Shown here: positions 1 through 9,010 of the stretch, in pieces
Layout: each line of letters starts with the position of its first letter
Numbering within the stretch: position 1 is the first letter of the stretch
Source: Candidatus Harrysmithiimonas galli
Lineage (GTDB): Bacteria; Bacillota; Bacilli; CAJFEE01
NCBI GenBank assembly: GCA_904373265.1
Contig: CAJFEE010000005.1
Location: 62,001 to 126,000, forward strand
Length of the DNA: 64,000 bases
Direction: 5' to 3'
The notes under the pieces: generated by a model
What the model was told of the DNA's origin: nothing
What the model saw: the letters and a program-made list of their open reading frames with translations, nothing else
Databases searched by the model: none
Position numbers and translations under genes: made by a program

Positions 1-709
1 CTGGTTCCAACCATTCATTCGAAGTGTTTTCTCCAGGTACTTCAACGGCCAGATGACTAAACCAGCAATTTGCCTTAGCCCCATGCCAATGCTTTACCCC
101 GGCAGGAATGGTAACTACATCACCTGGTGTTAAACTTTGCGCTTGTTTTCCTTCTTCTTGATACCATCCTTCACCGTCTACACAAAGAAGAATCTGTCCA
201 CCGCCCTTTGAAGCATGATGGATATGCCAATAATTGCGGCATCCTGGTTCAAACGTTACATTCGCAATCAATATGGTTTCCTTTGGATTCGTTAAAGGCT
301 TCAAATAGCTGTTCCCTACAAAATACTGTGAAAAATTCACATTCAACTCACCCTGACCAAAGAACCCTCCATGTTCTTCCCTGCTACATTCATCGATATA
401 AACTTCTTTTGCTATACGAAACGCTGCCCATGCATTCGGCCAGCCTGCATAAAACGCCAGATGAGTTAGAATTTCGGCCATTTCTGTTCGAGTAACACCA
501 TTTTTTTTGGCGGTTTCTAAATGATATTGCAAAGAATGGTCAACAATTCCCTTGCTGATCAGTGCTGTAATTGTCACAATGGATCTGGTCTTTAAAGATA
601 GCATATCTTCTCTTGACCAAACTTCACCAAATAATACATCATCATTCAATTCTGCAAATTTGGGTGCAAAATCGCATAAATTGTCTCTTCCGGCTGTCTG
701 TTTTCCCAT
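1..709 (-). CDS. Carboxymuconolactone decarboxylase-like / cupin fusion protein (C-terminus cut by window edge)
   Basis: The minus strand reads open from an ATG at 709, preceded by GGAGGTAGAG, to the window edge (236 codons seen). Residues about 20-110 are an AhpD/carboxymuconolactone decarboxylase-like helical domain with the family signature LTHLAFYAGWP (81-91). Residues about 145-230 are a cupin: WHIHH (161-165) in motif 1 and GDVVTIPAGVKHWH (196-209) in motif 2. The usual motif-1 glutamate appears to be glutamine, so metal binding may differ. Such fusions occur in Firmicutes and are usually annotated as possible quinone- or aldehyde-related oxidoreductases; the substrate is unknown. The family call rests on visible motifs; the function is inference. 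Confidence 0.85.
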   Translation of the reverse strand, partial: MGKQTAGRDNLCDFAPKFAELNDDVLFGEVWSREDMLSLKTRSIVTITALISKGIVDHSLQYHLETAKKNGVTRTEMAEILTHLAFYAGWPNAWAAFRIAKEVYIDECSREEHGGFFGQGELNVNFSQYFVGNSYLKPLTNPKETILIANVTFEPGCRNYWHIHHASKGGGQILLCVDGEGWYQEEGKQAQSLTPGDVVTIPAGVKHWHGAKANCWFSHLAVEVPGENTSNEWLEP

Positions 710-952
710 ATTTTCTCTACCTCCATAATTTTATTTGGGACGTGCTTTTTAGTATAAAGAAAAAACAACTTTGGTACAAGAAAAACCATTATTTTTTATG
801 CAATCACATACTTTATGAGATCCATTTCTAACATTCGTGTTTTATAAAAAATATTTATTTCGCTATCCCAAATTTATACATACAAAAAGCAATGGATAAA
901 TATCAAGTCACTTAAGCTATATTTTATAAATTCTTTTACTTTTAACAATAGG

Positions 953-2254
953 TTATTCATCGCTTGGTGTAAACATAATTTGTGTACGCTCTGTTAAATT
1001 TCCGTTTTGCACTTGGATTTTTCCAATCACTTCAAAACCGATTTTTGCCCGACCAATTTGAAAGGAAAATTCAGCAATCCCATCGCCATTGGTCTTTGTT
1101 GTATAAACTGTTTCTTTAGAAGCAAAAAATAAAGTCAAAGTAACATTTGCATTTGAGATGGGCTGTTTTTTTTCGTCAATTACTGTAACAGTAACCGTTT
1201 CATTTTCATTTTGCTTTGGTGATGAATTGCTGATTTTCGCATTGATGTATAACTGTGATGTTGCAGCACTTACATCCTCCGTTTTCATATCAGAATTTGA
1301 AGTTGCATCTTCAACTTTATGATCTGACTCATTTGATATATCTGAACTAAGCGATTGATCATCTGCACTGGCTATTTTTCCAGCTGTTTTCTGGTTCACT
1401 GTGTAAACACCTGTCTGGATATCTGTGCTTACTACAATATTGCCAAGCTCGTCATTGCGGTAAATTTCTGTTCCAGATTGCTCCAATCGCTTTAAGGTTC
1501 CCTCATGTGGATGACCATATGAATTATCCTTACCCGATTGAATGATGCCAATTTTTGGTGTAACTGCTTGCAGAAATTTGGTGCTGGATGTACCATCTGA
1601 ACCATGATGTGGTACAAGTAGTACATCAACATCCAGATTTTCATGACTGTCTAATAGAAGTTGCTCGGCTTCTCCTTCAATATCTCCAGTCAATAAAAAC
1701 GAAGCTTTTCCACAAGCTGTTTTTACAACAACACTCATTTCATTAGAATCTTTGCTCATTTGTATCGGTGCTAGCATTTCGATTTCACAAGATGAATCTA
1801 TATCCAACGTAACACCAGCTTTTGCAGATTGAACAACCAGCCCTTTCGCTTTGGATGAAGCGAGTACACTTTTAAATGTGTCGGTCGTTACAGAAATGGG
1901 CGGCATATAAAAACTTTTGACATCAAACGCATCAATAACCGCATCAATTCCGCCAATATGATCTGCATCTGGATGTGTACCAATTAGCACATCAATTTCT
2001 GTAACCCCTAAATTGGTTAAATAATCGACCATTCGTTGTTCATCATCATTGTTTCCACCATCAACCACCATCACCCGTCCGGCTGGTGTCAAAATAACCT
2101 GTGCTTGCCCCTGACCAACATCAACAAAATGAACTTCCATTTGTCCGGACAAATTCATTTGCTCAGAATTTAAGTTTTGTGTTTTGGTTGCTGAACAGCC
2201 CAATGCCATAAGCAGTATGATTCCAATCCCGATCATTCCGATTTTTTTTCTCAT
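953..2254 (-). CDS. Secreted ComEC/Rec2-like metallo-beta-lactamase-fold lipoprotein with C-terminal Ig-like domain
   Basis: A 433-aa protein with a lipoprotein signal: lipobox LALGC-like (LMALGC) with Cys20. Residues about 38-290 are a metallo-beta-lactamase fold with HPDADH (94-99) followed by GG, and a later VPHHGSDG, the pattern of the ComEC hydrolase domain and of free-standing ComEC-like hydrolases. A Ser/Asp-rich linker follows, then a beta-rich domain (about 335-433, with NGDGIAEFSFQ) resembling invasin/bacterial Ig-like modules. No ComEC membrane domain is present, so this is an extracytoplasmic hydrolase, perhaps a nuclease or phosphodiesterase. RBS AGAGGG lies upstream of the ATG. 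Probably a single-gene unit; the substrate is unknown. Confidence 0.85.
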   Translation of the reverse strand: MRKKIGMIGIGIILLMALGCSATKTQNLNSEQMNLSGQMEVHFVDVGQGQAQVILTPAGRVMVVDGGNNDDEQRMVDYLTNLGVTEIDVLIGTHPDADHIGGIDAVIDAFDVKSFYMPPISVTTDTFKSVLASSKAKGLVVQSAKAGVTLDIDSSCEIEMLAPIQMSKDSNEMSVVVKTACGKASFLLTGDIEGEAEQLLLDSHENLDVDVLLVPHHGSDGTSSTKFLQAVTPKIGIIQSGKDNSYGHPHEGTLKRLEQSGTEIYRNDELGNIVVSTDIQTGVYTVNQKTAGKIASADDQSLSSDISNESDHKVEDATSNSDMKTEDVSAATSQLYINAKISNSSPKQNENETVTVTVIDEKKQPISNANVTLTLFFASKETVYTTKTNGDGIAEFSFQIGRAKIGFEVIGKIQVQNGNLTERTQIMFTPSDE

Positions 2255-2338
2255 ATAAATCCCTCTTTTTCCCTAAAAATATTCTGTATATGTAAGAAAA
2301 AGACGAAAAACTGCCCATTCTTTTCGCCTTTCCAAAAT

Positions 2339-3775
2339 TTATTCACAATATGTTTGTTCCTCTTTCATTAAAATTCGTCTGGCAATCTGCACACCACATG
2401 CACTGGCCTGTGCCAAACCGCGTGTCACACCAGCCCCATCGCCACCAGCAAACAAATTTTGAATTTTGGTTTCAAAATATGAATCCAAAGCTGGTCGCGC
2501 AGAATAAAATTTTGCCTCCACCCCATAAAACAATGTATGTTCTGAAGCAATCCCAGGCGTAACATGATCCAGTGCCTCAGTCATTTCAATAATACTTTTC
2601 ATTGTGTTATAAGGTAGAACCAACCCTAAATCACCTGGAACCGCTTCTTTTAAAGTTGGTTCGATAAATCCTTCCTGAATTCTTCGTGGTGTAGATCTTC
2701 TTCCCTTTAAAATATCTCCATACTTTTGAACCAAAATAGACCCATCTGCAAGCTGATTGGCCAACCGAGAAATCTCAATCGCAAATTCATTTGGCTGCTC
2801 AAACGGCTCAGCAAATTGATGTGAAACAAGCAAAGCAAAATTGGTATTTGAGCTGCCAAGTTTTGGATCCTGATACGCATGGCCGTTTGCAAGCATCACA
2901 CCAGAATGATTTTCAATGACAACATGTCCAGAAGGGTTTGAGCAAAATGTTCGAACGGTCGTACCGACTGAAGTTCGATAAATAAATTTCCCTTCATATA
3001 AATGTCTGTTAATCTCATCCATTACAATATTGGAGCACTCTACACGTACACCAATATCCACTTGGTTATTATGCATTTTTAAATGTTTCGCTTCCAATAC
3101 CTTTCCAAGCCAAGTCGAACCATCACGTCCTGGTGCTGCTACAACATAATTGGTAAAAAATACCTCACCTTTTTTTGTTTGAATCCCAGTAACCCTTTTA
3201 TTTTCAACCAAAATATCCTCAATTTCTGTTGAAAAAAGCATTGTAACTTTATCTTTTAAATACTCATAAATACTTTTTAAAATTTCTAAATTATGTTCAG
3301 TTCCCAAGTGTCTGACCTTTGAACGAAGCAGCTTTAAACCACTTCCATAAGCACGACGCTCAATTTCAAAAACTTTTGGTGTCAATGGATCAGTAATATT
3401 TGTCGTTGCACCGTGCTGCAAATTGATTTTATCAACATATAAAATTAGATCCAATACAGCTTGCCCTGATAAATAATCGGTCATCCACCCACCAAATTCA
3501 GTTGTAATATTAAATTTTCCATCCGAATAGGCACCGGCACCACCAAAACCATTTGTAATGCTGCAAGCTGGTAAACAACCAGCATAATCTTTTCTTTTGG
3601 TTGGTGGCGGACACTTCTCAAGTTTTTTTTGCAAAATCGGACATTTACGTGTATAAATATCTCGTCCTTTATCGACAAGTAAAACTTTTAATTGATTATT
3701 TTTTTTGGTTAATTCATAGGCGGTAAAAATTCCAGCAGGTCCCGCACCGATAATAATAACATCAAATTTATTCAT
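2339..3775 (-). CDS. FAD-dependent oxidoreductase, COG2509 type
   Basis: 478 aa. The N-terminus carries a Rossmann dinucleotide motif IIGAGPAGIFTAYEL (8-22). A second family signature, NGFGGAGAYSDGKFN (about 75-89), and the C-terminal FAGGDGAGVTRGLAQA (about 440-455) match the uncharacterised FAD-dependent dehydrogenases of COG2509. Several cysteines (KCP, KCP, GCLPAC) lie just before the second signature, as in other members. Likely a cytosolic flavoprotein; its substrate is unknown. ATG with upstream AGGAGAG. It ends about 85 bases upstream of the MBL lipoprotein and could be co-transcribed with it. Confidence 0.85.
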   Translation of the reverse strand: MNKFDVIIIGAGPAGIFTAYELTKKNNQLKVLLVDKGRDIYTRKCPILQKKLEKCPPPTKRKDYAGCLPACSITNGFGGAGAYSDGKFNITTEFGGWMTDYLSGQAVLDLILYVDKINLQHGATTNITDPLTPKVFEIERRAYGSGLKLLRSKVRHLGTEHNLEILKSIYEYLKDKVTMLFSTEIEDILVENKRVTGIQTKKGEVFFTNYVVAAPGRDGSTWLGKVLEAKHLKMHNNQVDIGVRVECSNIVMDEINRHLYEGKFIYRTSVGTTVRTFCSNPSGHVVIENHSGVMLANGHAYQDPKLGSSNTNFALLVSHQFAEPFEQPNEFAIEISRLANQLADGSILVQKYGDILKGRRSTPRRIQEGFIEPTLKEAVPGDLGLVLPYNTMKSIIEMTEALDHVTPGIASEHTLFYGVEAKFYSARPALDSYFETKIQNLFAGGDGAGVTRGLAQASACGVQIARRILMKEEQTYCE

Positions 3776-4323
3776 TTCATCTCTCCTATATCCACTGGAT
3801 CATGAAGCCCGTTCATACTATAACAGAGGGCTCAAATACTGTCAATGAATGAAAAAAGGTATTTTATTCTATTTATAATTATACACTTTCATTTATGTAC
3901 CAACCATTTTTCCTTTTCAAACTCCAGAAACTACCCATGTATCAATCAAAGAACTTGGAGAAAAAAATGTGTAAAAAATTACTTGCCTGTTTTCGTTTAA
4001 TGCATAGTCAAAAAATAAGCTTTTATATTTTAAAAATACCATATGCAGTTGAGCACAAAATTTCTAAAAATTTTAGGCAAAAATCAAAAATGATTGCTTT
4101 CTTTAAAAAAATTTACATCTACTGCAAAAACCGGTAGATGCTGTGATCATATGAAAACTTCAAAAAAACCAGTTTTAATTAAGCTTTTTTGGTAAAACAC
4201 TGTTGTCATAATTTTTTGGAATCTGTGATAAAATAACCATTTTTGTCCTAAGAAAACAATTCATCAATGGGCTGCATCTTAAAAACTATAGACTCCAGCA
4301 AGAAACAACACCATATCATAAAC
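3776..4323. other. AT-rich intergenic region
   Basis: No convincing gene. A short inverted repeat (CATCTAC at 4116-4122, GTAGATG at 4134-4140) could form a 7-bp stem. Its relation to the neighbouring IS200 remnant is not clear. Small open frames here lack ribosome binding sites. Confidence 0.5.
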
Positions 4324-4565
4324 CTATCTTCCCTTAGAAACTAAACTATAGCAATTTTTAGGTGGAATCCTTATGCACATATAAATATGATTCTTACCTG
4401 TTCTAGCTTCAATACTTTTAAATCTTTTTTCGCATAGTGTACATAGAATCTCACTATATTTTTTATTTTTCCATAAATCATTTGTCTTCTATATTTTGGT
4501 GTAAATATAATAGGATACTTGCCATTGCATATTATATATAGTAAATCATTCTTATCTTTTGACAT
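4324..4565 (-). pseudogene. Broken IS200/IS605-family TnpA transposase remnant
   Basis: The frame starting at 4565 begins MSKDKNDLLYIICNGKYPI and continues IIFTPKYRRQMIYGKIK, which lines up with the conserved IS200 start (WNCKYHIVFAPKYRR...IYGK). It then stops at 4371. In another frame, from about 4395 leftwards, NHIYMC followed by IRIPPK matches the TnpA HUH-region block (PDHIHML...IPPK), so at least one frameshift and later stops have destroyed the gene. The catalytic tyrosine region is not recognisable. Terminal hairpins of the element cannot be placed with confidence. Confidence 0.75.
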
Positions 4566-4694
4566 TCAAAATTTATCGGATATTTAAAAATCGGATCATA
4601 AGCCATTATACTTAACATCTGGGAAAAATGGTTTTATTTATACCACTATAAGCTTTCTTTTACTCTAGATCTCGTCTAGGACTTTCTTTATCAT

Positions 4695-4727
4695 AATAAA
4701 AAGACCGACGTTCTCACGTCAGTCTTT
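4695..4727 (-). terminator. Rho-independent terminator after yjcZ-like gene
   Basis: AAAGACCGACG (4700-4710) pairs with CGTCAGTCTTT (4717-4727) with one mismatch; on the minus strand it is followed by a T-rich run. It ends the YjcZ-like gene just upstream. Confidence 0.8.
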
Positions 4728-4747
4728 GACTCCCCGTTTAGATACTT

Positions 4748-4927
4748 TTAGTACAGCCAAGCTGCACCAATGATAATCAATAAGATAAATAAAACAACAA
4801 TTAAGGCAAATCCGGCTCCAATGCCGCCAAATCTTCCGCCGCAATTTCCTCCGTAACCGCCAAATCCACTGCCGCAAGGTGCATAGCAAGGACTCGCACA
4901 ACCACCATAACCACCGTATCCGTACAT
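4748..4927 (-). CDS. YjcZ-like glycine-rich small membrane protein
   Basis: 59 aa from an ATG at 4927 with GGGAG about 9 bases upstream; a longer open frame to 4966 has no good ribosome binding site. The start MYGYGGYGG is followed by a Gly/Cys/Tyr-rich stretch and one C-terminal membrane helix ([20 protein letters not shown]). This is the layout of the YjcZ family of small proteins, many annotated as sporulation-linked in Bacilli. It lies about 100 bases downstream of the McrBC-like nuclease gene, on the same strand, and ends in its own terminator. The role is unknown. Confidence 0.8.
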   Translation of the reverse strand: MYGYGGYGGCASPCYAPCGSGFGGYGGNCGGRFGGIGAGFALIVVLFILLIIIGAAWLY

Positions 4928-5025
4928 ATTTTTACACTCCCTTTCAATAAACTTACAACATATCATATGTCTAAAACCAAATAGCGGCGTGTGTAAACGC
5001 CTATTTTTCTTGGATTTCTTCTACT

Positions 5026-6564
5026 TTACAGTAGATTGTTTGATGAAATGGAATATACTTGAATGGACTGATGAACCCATGTTTGAATCAAATTTCGAAC
5101 TTGTTTTTTTCCGACCCATTCAATCTTTGCTCCGTCTTCTTTTGGATAATTTTGAATATATAACGCTACAGGTGTATCCAATACGATCGGCAGCTTTTTA
5201 TTTCCCGGATAAAAACAAAGAACTTCATAGACTGGATTTCGATGATATGTAGCTCTTCCCTTATCATTGCAAGATACATAAATAATTGATCGGTATTTTT
5301 TCAATTGTTCCATAACTTTTGTTTTGGATTTTTTTTGGTAAATATTATAAATCGGACTATATTTTACCTCAATCATTAATGTTGAAAAAAATTTTTTCCT
5401 CTTTCCTTCCAAAAAAAACAAATCCAATCGAATATCTGGTTTTCTTTTTTCAATTAAACTAAATAACCCTTCTGTTTTTGGAAAATCTTCTTGTGTAAAT
5501 GTCGGAATCACTGCATTGTAAATCAATTCTATACGAATTTGCTTTTTTTCAAATCCAAGATTAGCCACCTCATTTTGCAGTGCTTCTGCAAATAAATGCC
5601 GATTTTCTTTTTCGTATGTTGAATCTGGCTGATACCCCAATTCAACAAGAATTTGTATTAGAAAAAAGTAGCAATAGTACTCATATAATAAGTAAGTCGG
5701 TTTAAAAATCTTTTTTTTATATGATGGGTAACATTCAGAAAAAAGTGGCAAATAAGCTTTGTTCATTTCTGTTTTTGTCAATGTTCTTGGTTCCATTTGA
5801 TTTATGAAAAAAAATTGATGTTGTAGCTGTAGCATTTTCCGCCTTAAATCGGTTTGGATTTCTTGCCAGTTTTGTTGATTGACTGCAAAGAGATACTGAT
5901 CCGCTTGTAAAAAAATATAAACAAGCCGTTCCAATTCTTTTTGCTCCAAAAAAACATAAGGATGGACTGTTTTCAAATAAAGTCGGTTCGCTTGTAAAGA
6001 AATTCGTATGCATAAATTACGATATGCTTCATAGACACTTTGTTTCTCTCTTTTTTCTTCCATATCTTCTCGAAAAAATTGAATATATGATAAATCAGCA
6101 ATTTCACCTTGGATCAATTCATGCATATAAAACAGTTGCCGCATCGTTAAATTTTTGGGTACAACCTGAAATGCCGCCCAATAAAAACGATTTTGATAAG
6201 TCACACGAAGCATATACAAGCCACAGCTCCATGGATATCCTTCCTCAGAATGATTTTGTTCATAAATACAAATATGATTCATCTCTTGTGTCAATAAATA
6301 TACACGTTCTGTATCATATGCGTCATTTTGAAAAACATCCCATGATAAATACAGCTTTTCTTCTGAATCAATTTTTAGATCTATATAAATTGCTCGAAAT
6401 TCCTCCAGTTCATAAATAAAATCAGCAAAATTCGATGCATCTTCTGCCAAATGGGAAATGCCAATTTTCTTTGCCTTTTCTCCTTGACCAACTGTTAACC
6501 ATAAAGAAAAAGGAAGGATTTTCCCACTCGCTGTTTGCGTGCCTTCAGTAAAAAAATCCTTCAT
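5026..6564 (-). CDS. McrC-like DUF2357/PD-(D/E)XK nuclease
   Basis: 512 aa from the ATG at 6564 (AAGGAG 8 bases upstream; an in-frame TTG at 6570 is too close to it). The N-terminal half is beta-rich then helical. The middle has KPTYLLYEYYCYFFLIQIL (about 288-306), resembling the LYE-W segment of DUF524/PDDEXK_7 proteins. The C-terminal domain carries KPDIRLDLFFLEG (about 375-387) and LMIEVKYS (about 396-403), a plausible D...ExK nuclease core, then MEQLKKYR. Proteins with DUF2357 plus this nuclease are McrC relatives paired with McrB-like GTPases/ATPases. The start overlaps the upstream McrB-like gene by 20 bases, so the two are translationally coupled. Nucleic-acid cleavage, perhaps of modified or invading DNA, is inferred. 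Confidence 0.75.
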   Translation of the reverse strand: MKDFFTEGTQTASGKILPFSLWLTVGQGEKAKKIGISHLAEDASNFADFIYELEEFRAIYIDLKIDSEEKLYLSWDVFQNDAYDTERVYLLTQEMNHICIYEQNHSEEGYPWSCGLYMLRVTYQNRFYWAAFQVVPKNLTMRQLFYMHELIQGEIADLSYIQFFREDMEEKREKQSVYEAYRNLCIRISLQANRLYLKTVHPYVFLEQKELERLVYIFLQADQYLFAVNQQNWQEIQTDLRRKMLQLQHQFFFINQMEPRTLTKTEMNKAYLPLFSECYPSYKKKIFKPTYLLYEYYCYFFLIQILVELGYQPDSTYEKENRHLFAEALQNEVANLGFEKKQIRIELIYNAVIPTFTQEDFPKTEGLFSLIEKRKPDIRLDLFFLEGKRKKFFSTLMIEVKYSPIYNIYQKKSKTKVMEQLKKYRSIIYVSCNDKGRATYHRNPVYEVLCFYPGNKKLPIVLDTPVALYIQNYPKEDGAKIEWVGKKQVRNLIQTWVHQSIQVYSISSNNLL

Positions 6565-8380
6565 CCTCAAAACTCCTTACTTTTTCTTTGATTTTGTCAA
6601 CACTCCATGAAAAATCAGAAATTTTCTGTCCATAATCACTTTCTAAAAGTTGAATCAATTCCCCCTTTATCCATTTTTGCCCTTGCATTGTACCAAGCAG
6701 TTTTTGAAATGATGGATGAACACCAGACAGTTTCTGAACGATGTGCATATACAAAATACGATCTAACCATTTTTCACGTGGCATTATCTCATGTGCAAGC
6801 TGAGAAAACATACCGTTTACCATAATTTCTGCCATTTGCATCAGCGTCTGGCTACTAATTTTATATTTTGTCAATCCATCGCAAAACAATAAATTAACAG
6901 AATCAAAAAATTGCAGCTCATTTTTGGTAAAAAAACTATAGGGATCAACCGTTTTTTTCCATTTATGATAACTCATGCGATGAACCAGTACCGATTCAAC
7001 TTCTGCCATATATTCGCTACTAATTTTCTCTTCAATTTGCACAAATGAATTTGGGCTGCTCAATTCTGCCACACGCATTTCATTGAAACAAGCAGAAGTC
7101 AGCGGATATCCAATCTCTGAATCAAGCAAAGTACCAATAAAAATAATATTATCTCCAATTGGCAAATCTTCTAAAAAAGTTCCAAATTGATGAAGGGGAT
7201 TTTTATAACGTAGAATTTTTTCAGATTTGTCCCGCTGTAAAATACTTAAAAATTGCTGTAAATAATATTCTGGTCGAGCCAAATTTAAGTTTTCAACCAC
7301 ACATAAAAACAGTTGATCCGAATGTTCATTTGCCCGAGCCAAAAATGTCATCAAATTCGGATACTGATAAAATACAAATTCATGTGCTGGAATTTGCTCC
7401 AACAACAAATCATACATATTGCCCCAACTGTTTTTTGGATACAAATAAAATAGATTTTCACTTGAATAAATTCCTAAAGCATGTGCGTATGCTGTACAAA
7501 GTTTCCGGTGAGTATAGCTGTCTCTTCCTTTCAGTAAAGTAAACGGACCACTTTTGACAGCTGCATGAAAATATAATAAATCAGCATCTGAAATATCAAT
7601 GGATTCCGCTTTCAAATCACTTTGTAATCGTTCAAAAAATAATGCCTCAGATTTCTGATCCTCTGTCTGATACAAAACAAGAGCATCCGGCTCCTTATGT
7701 ATGTTCTCCTTTTTTATGGTTTCATCAGATTCATATAATAAAAATCCAGCTTCAAATTGTATAACCGCAACTTGATCATTCTTAAATAAAATTTGCTGAA
7801 TCTGATCCTCAATTGGCAAATGAATAACAAAATCCTGTTGGACAGCATAAATTCGATTTCCTGCATAAAATACAGCTGGTACTCCAAAAATAGCTGGATA
7901 AGCTGGGAATACATATTCTTCTAAACGTTCAACAAATGGTGCAGTTTGTAAAGCTGAATTTAAATATTTACCAACCGGAAAAACGTAGGTATCTTCATGA
8001 AAATCAAAAGAAAGAATTTCAAGAATTTTTATTTCAAGAATATCTCGGACAAATTTAAATTGATACAACACAAATTGTTCATTCAATATGTCATATGCAT
8101 ATGTATTTCCTTTTTGATAGCCAGATAGTTTTTCGCTATTTTGCTGCTTTTTGACACCACAGGGAAAGATAGCGGAATTGGAAAAAATTTTTTGAAGAGA
8201 TTCAGGAAAAATAGTTGTATTCTGAATAAATAAAAATGGTATATTTTTTGTATAACCATAATTCGCCTTCCAATTATCATCATTAACTGTATTTTTATCT
8301 ATACACACAAATTTTCCTAAAAAAATCATTTGCTGCAAGGCCTTTTTTCCTTCTGCTGTAAAAAAATCTACAAGCTTCAT
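6545..8380 (-). CDS. McrB-like AAA+ protein with degenerate nucleotide-binding motifs
   Basis: 611 aa, ATG at 8380 with AAGGAAGG upstream. Residues about 270-445 follow the McrB AAA+ plan. The Walker A position reads GPFTLLKGRDSYTHRK, with no GxxGxGK[S/T]. The Walker B position reads FLCVVENLNLARPEYYLQQF, where McrB has DEMNLARVEYYF; the first acidic residue is Val. The sensor-1 stretch reads NIIFIGTLLDSE instead of GTVNxDE, and the LDRA arginine is missing (CFNEM). The N-terminal 270 residues are beta-rich and unrecognised; the C-terminal 150 are helical. It is therefore probably a scaffold or sensor partner of the adjacent nuclease, not an NTPase. No frameshift is seen and the frame is full length, so it does not look like a dying gene. 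Confidence 0.7.
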   Translation of the reverse strand: MKLVDFFTAEGKKALQQMIFLGKFVCIDKNTVNDDNWKANYGYTKNIPFLFIQNTTIFPESLQKIFSNSAIFPCGVKKQQNSEKLSGYQKGNTYAYDILNEQFVLYQFKFVRDILEIKILEILSFDFHEDTYVFPVGKYLNSALQTAPFVERLEEYVFPAYPAIFGVPAVFYAGNRIYAVQQDFVIHLPIEDQIQQILFKNDQVAVIQFEAGFLLYESDETIKKENIHKEPDALVLYQTEDQKSEALFFERLQSDLKAESIDISDADLLYFHAAVKSGPFTLLKGRDSYTHRKLCTAYAHALGIYSSENLFYLYPKNSWGNMYDLLLEQIPAHEFVFYQYPNLMTFLARANEHSDQLFLCVVENLNLARPEYYLQQFLSILQRDKSEKILRYKNPLHQFGTFLEDLPIGDNIIFIGTLLDSEIGYPLTSACFNEMRVAELSSPNSFVQIEEKISSEYMAEVESVLVHRMSYHKWKKTVDPYSFFTKNELQFFDSVNLLFCDGLTKYKISSQTLMQMAEIMVNGMFSQLAHEIMPREKWLDRILYMHIVQKLSGVHPSFQKLLGTMQGQKWIKGELIQLLESDYGQKISDFSWSVDKIKEKVRSFEDEGFFY

Positions 8381-8932
8381 ATATCAACGCCTTCCTTACA
8401 TATTTTAATTCATCCACTTATTTTATACTTATGTTTAACAGAAGGAAAATATCCATAATTAATATAAGAGCAAGCCTTGTTTTACAAGACATCTGATGAT
8501 TCCTAAAATTAAGAAGAATTTTTTATATTTATAAATGATATTTATATAAAATTATGTTTATTTATTAATGCGTAATTGTAAAAAATCATATTGTTTCTTT
8601 TTGGGGTCTCTTTTTCAGTAAATACTTGCCTATTTTTGCAGCACCTTTTGAGCATGTTTCTATTTCATTCGCATTTATTTTGACATATATAAAATACGTT
8701 CTTTATAAGCATAAACCACAAATCCACAATCTTTTTTCAAATAGGTAAAAGGAGATGTATCGCATTTTTATCAAAAATAAAAAAGTGAAGACTTCTGGAT
8801 GAAAACCGAATTCTAAAACCTTAAACAAACTGTATTTGTTTTAATTGATTGAATAAATATTATTTGAAATAAAAAGTGTCATATATCAAACAAAAATTGA
8901 CAATTTCTTACAATGTATTGAAATATAAAAAA
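8381..8932. other. AT-rich intergenic region upstream of the McrBC-like pair
   Basis: No gene recognised. It must hold the promoter of the McrB-like gene: a TATAAA-like -10 element lies near 8427 on the minus strand, but no matching -35 box is clear. Confidence 0.5.
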
Positions 8933-8976
8933 GACTATAGACAATTTCAAATTTCTTTGCATGGTTGTCTACAGTC
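8933..8976 (-). terminator. Terminator of the amino-acid ABC operon
   Basis: GACTATAGACAA (8933-8944) pairs with TTGTCTACAGTC (8965-8976), with one mismatch, across a 20-base loop. On the minus strand the stem is followed by TTTTTTA. It lies 35 bases after the ATPase stop codon. Confidence 0.75.
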
Positions 8977-9010
8977 TAAAATCAGACAGCTATCCGATTT
9001 TCTTTCGTCT

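Noticed and set aside
3895-4137. Plus-strand 80-codon open frame
   Set aside because: Lys/Phe/Ile-rich product typical of AT-rich chance frames; no ribosome binding site.
4116-4140. Inverted repeat near the IS200 remnant as a possible element end
   Set aside because: Only a 7-bp stem and no matching structure on the other side of the remnant.
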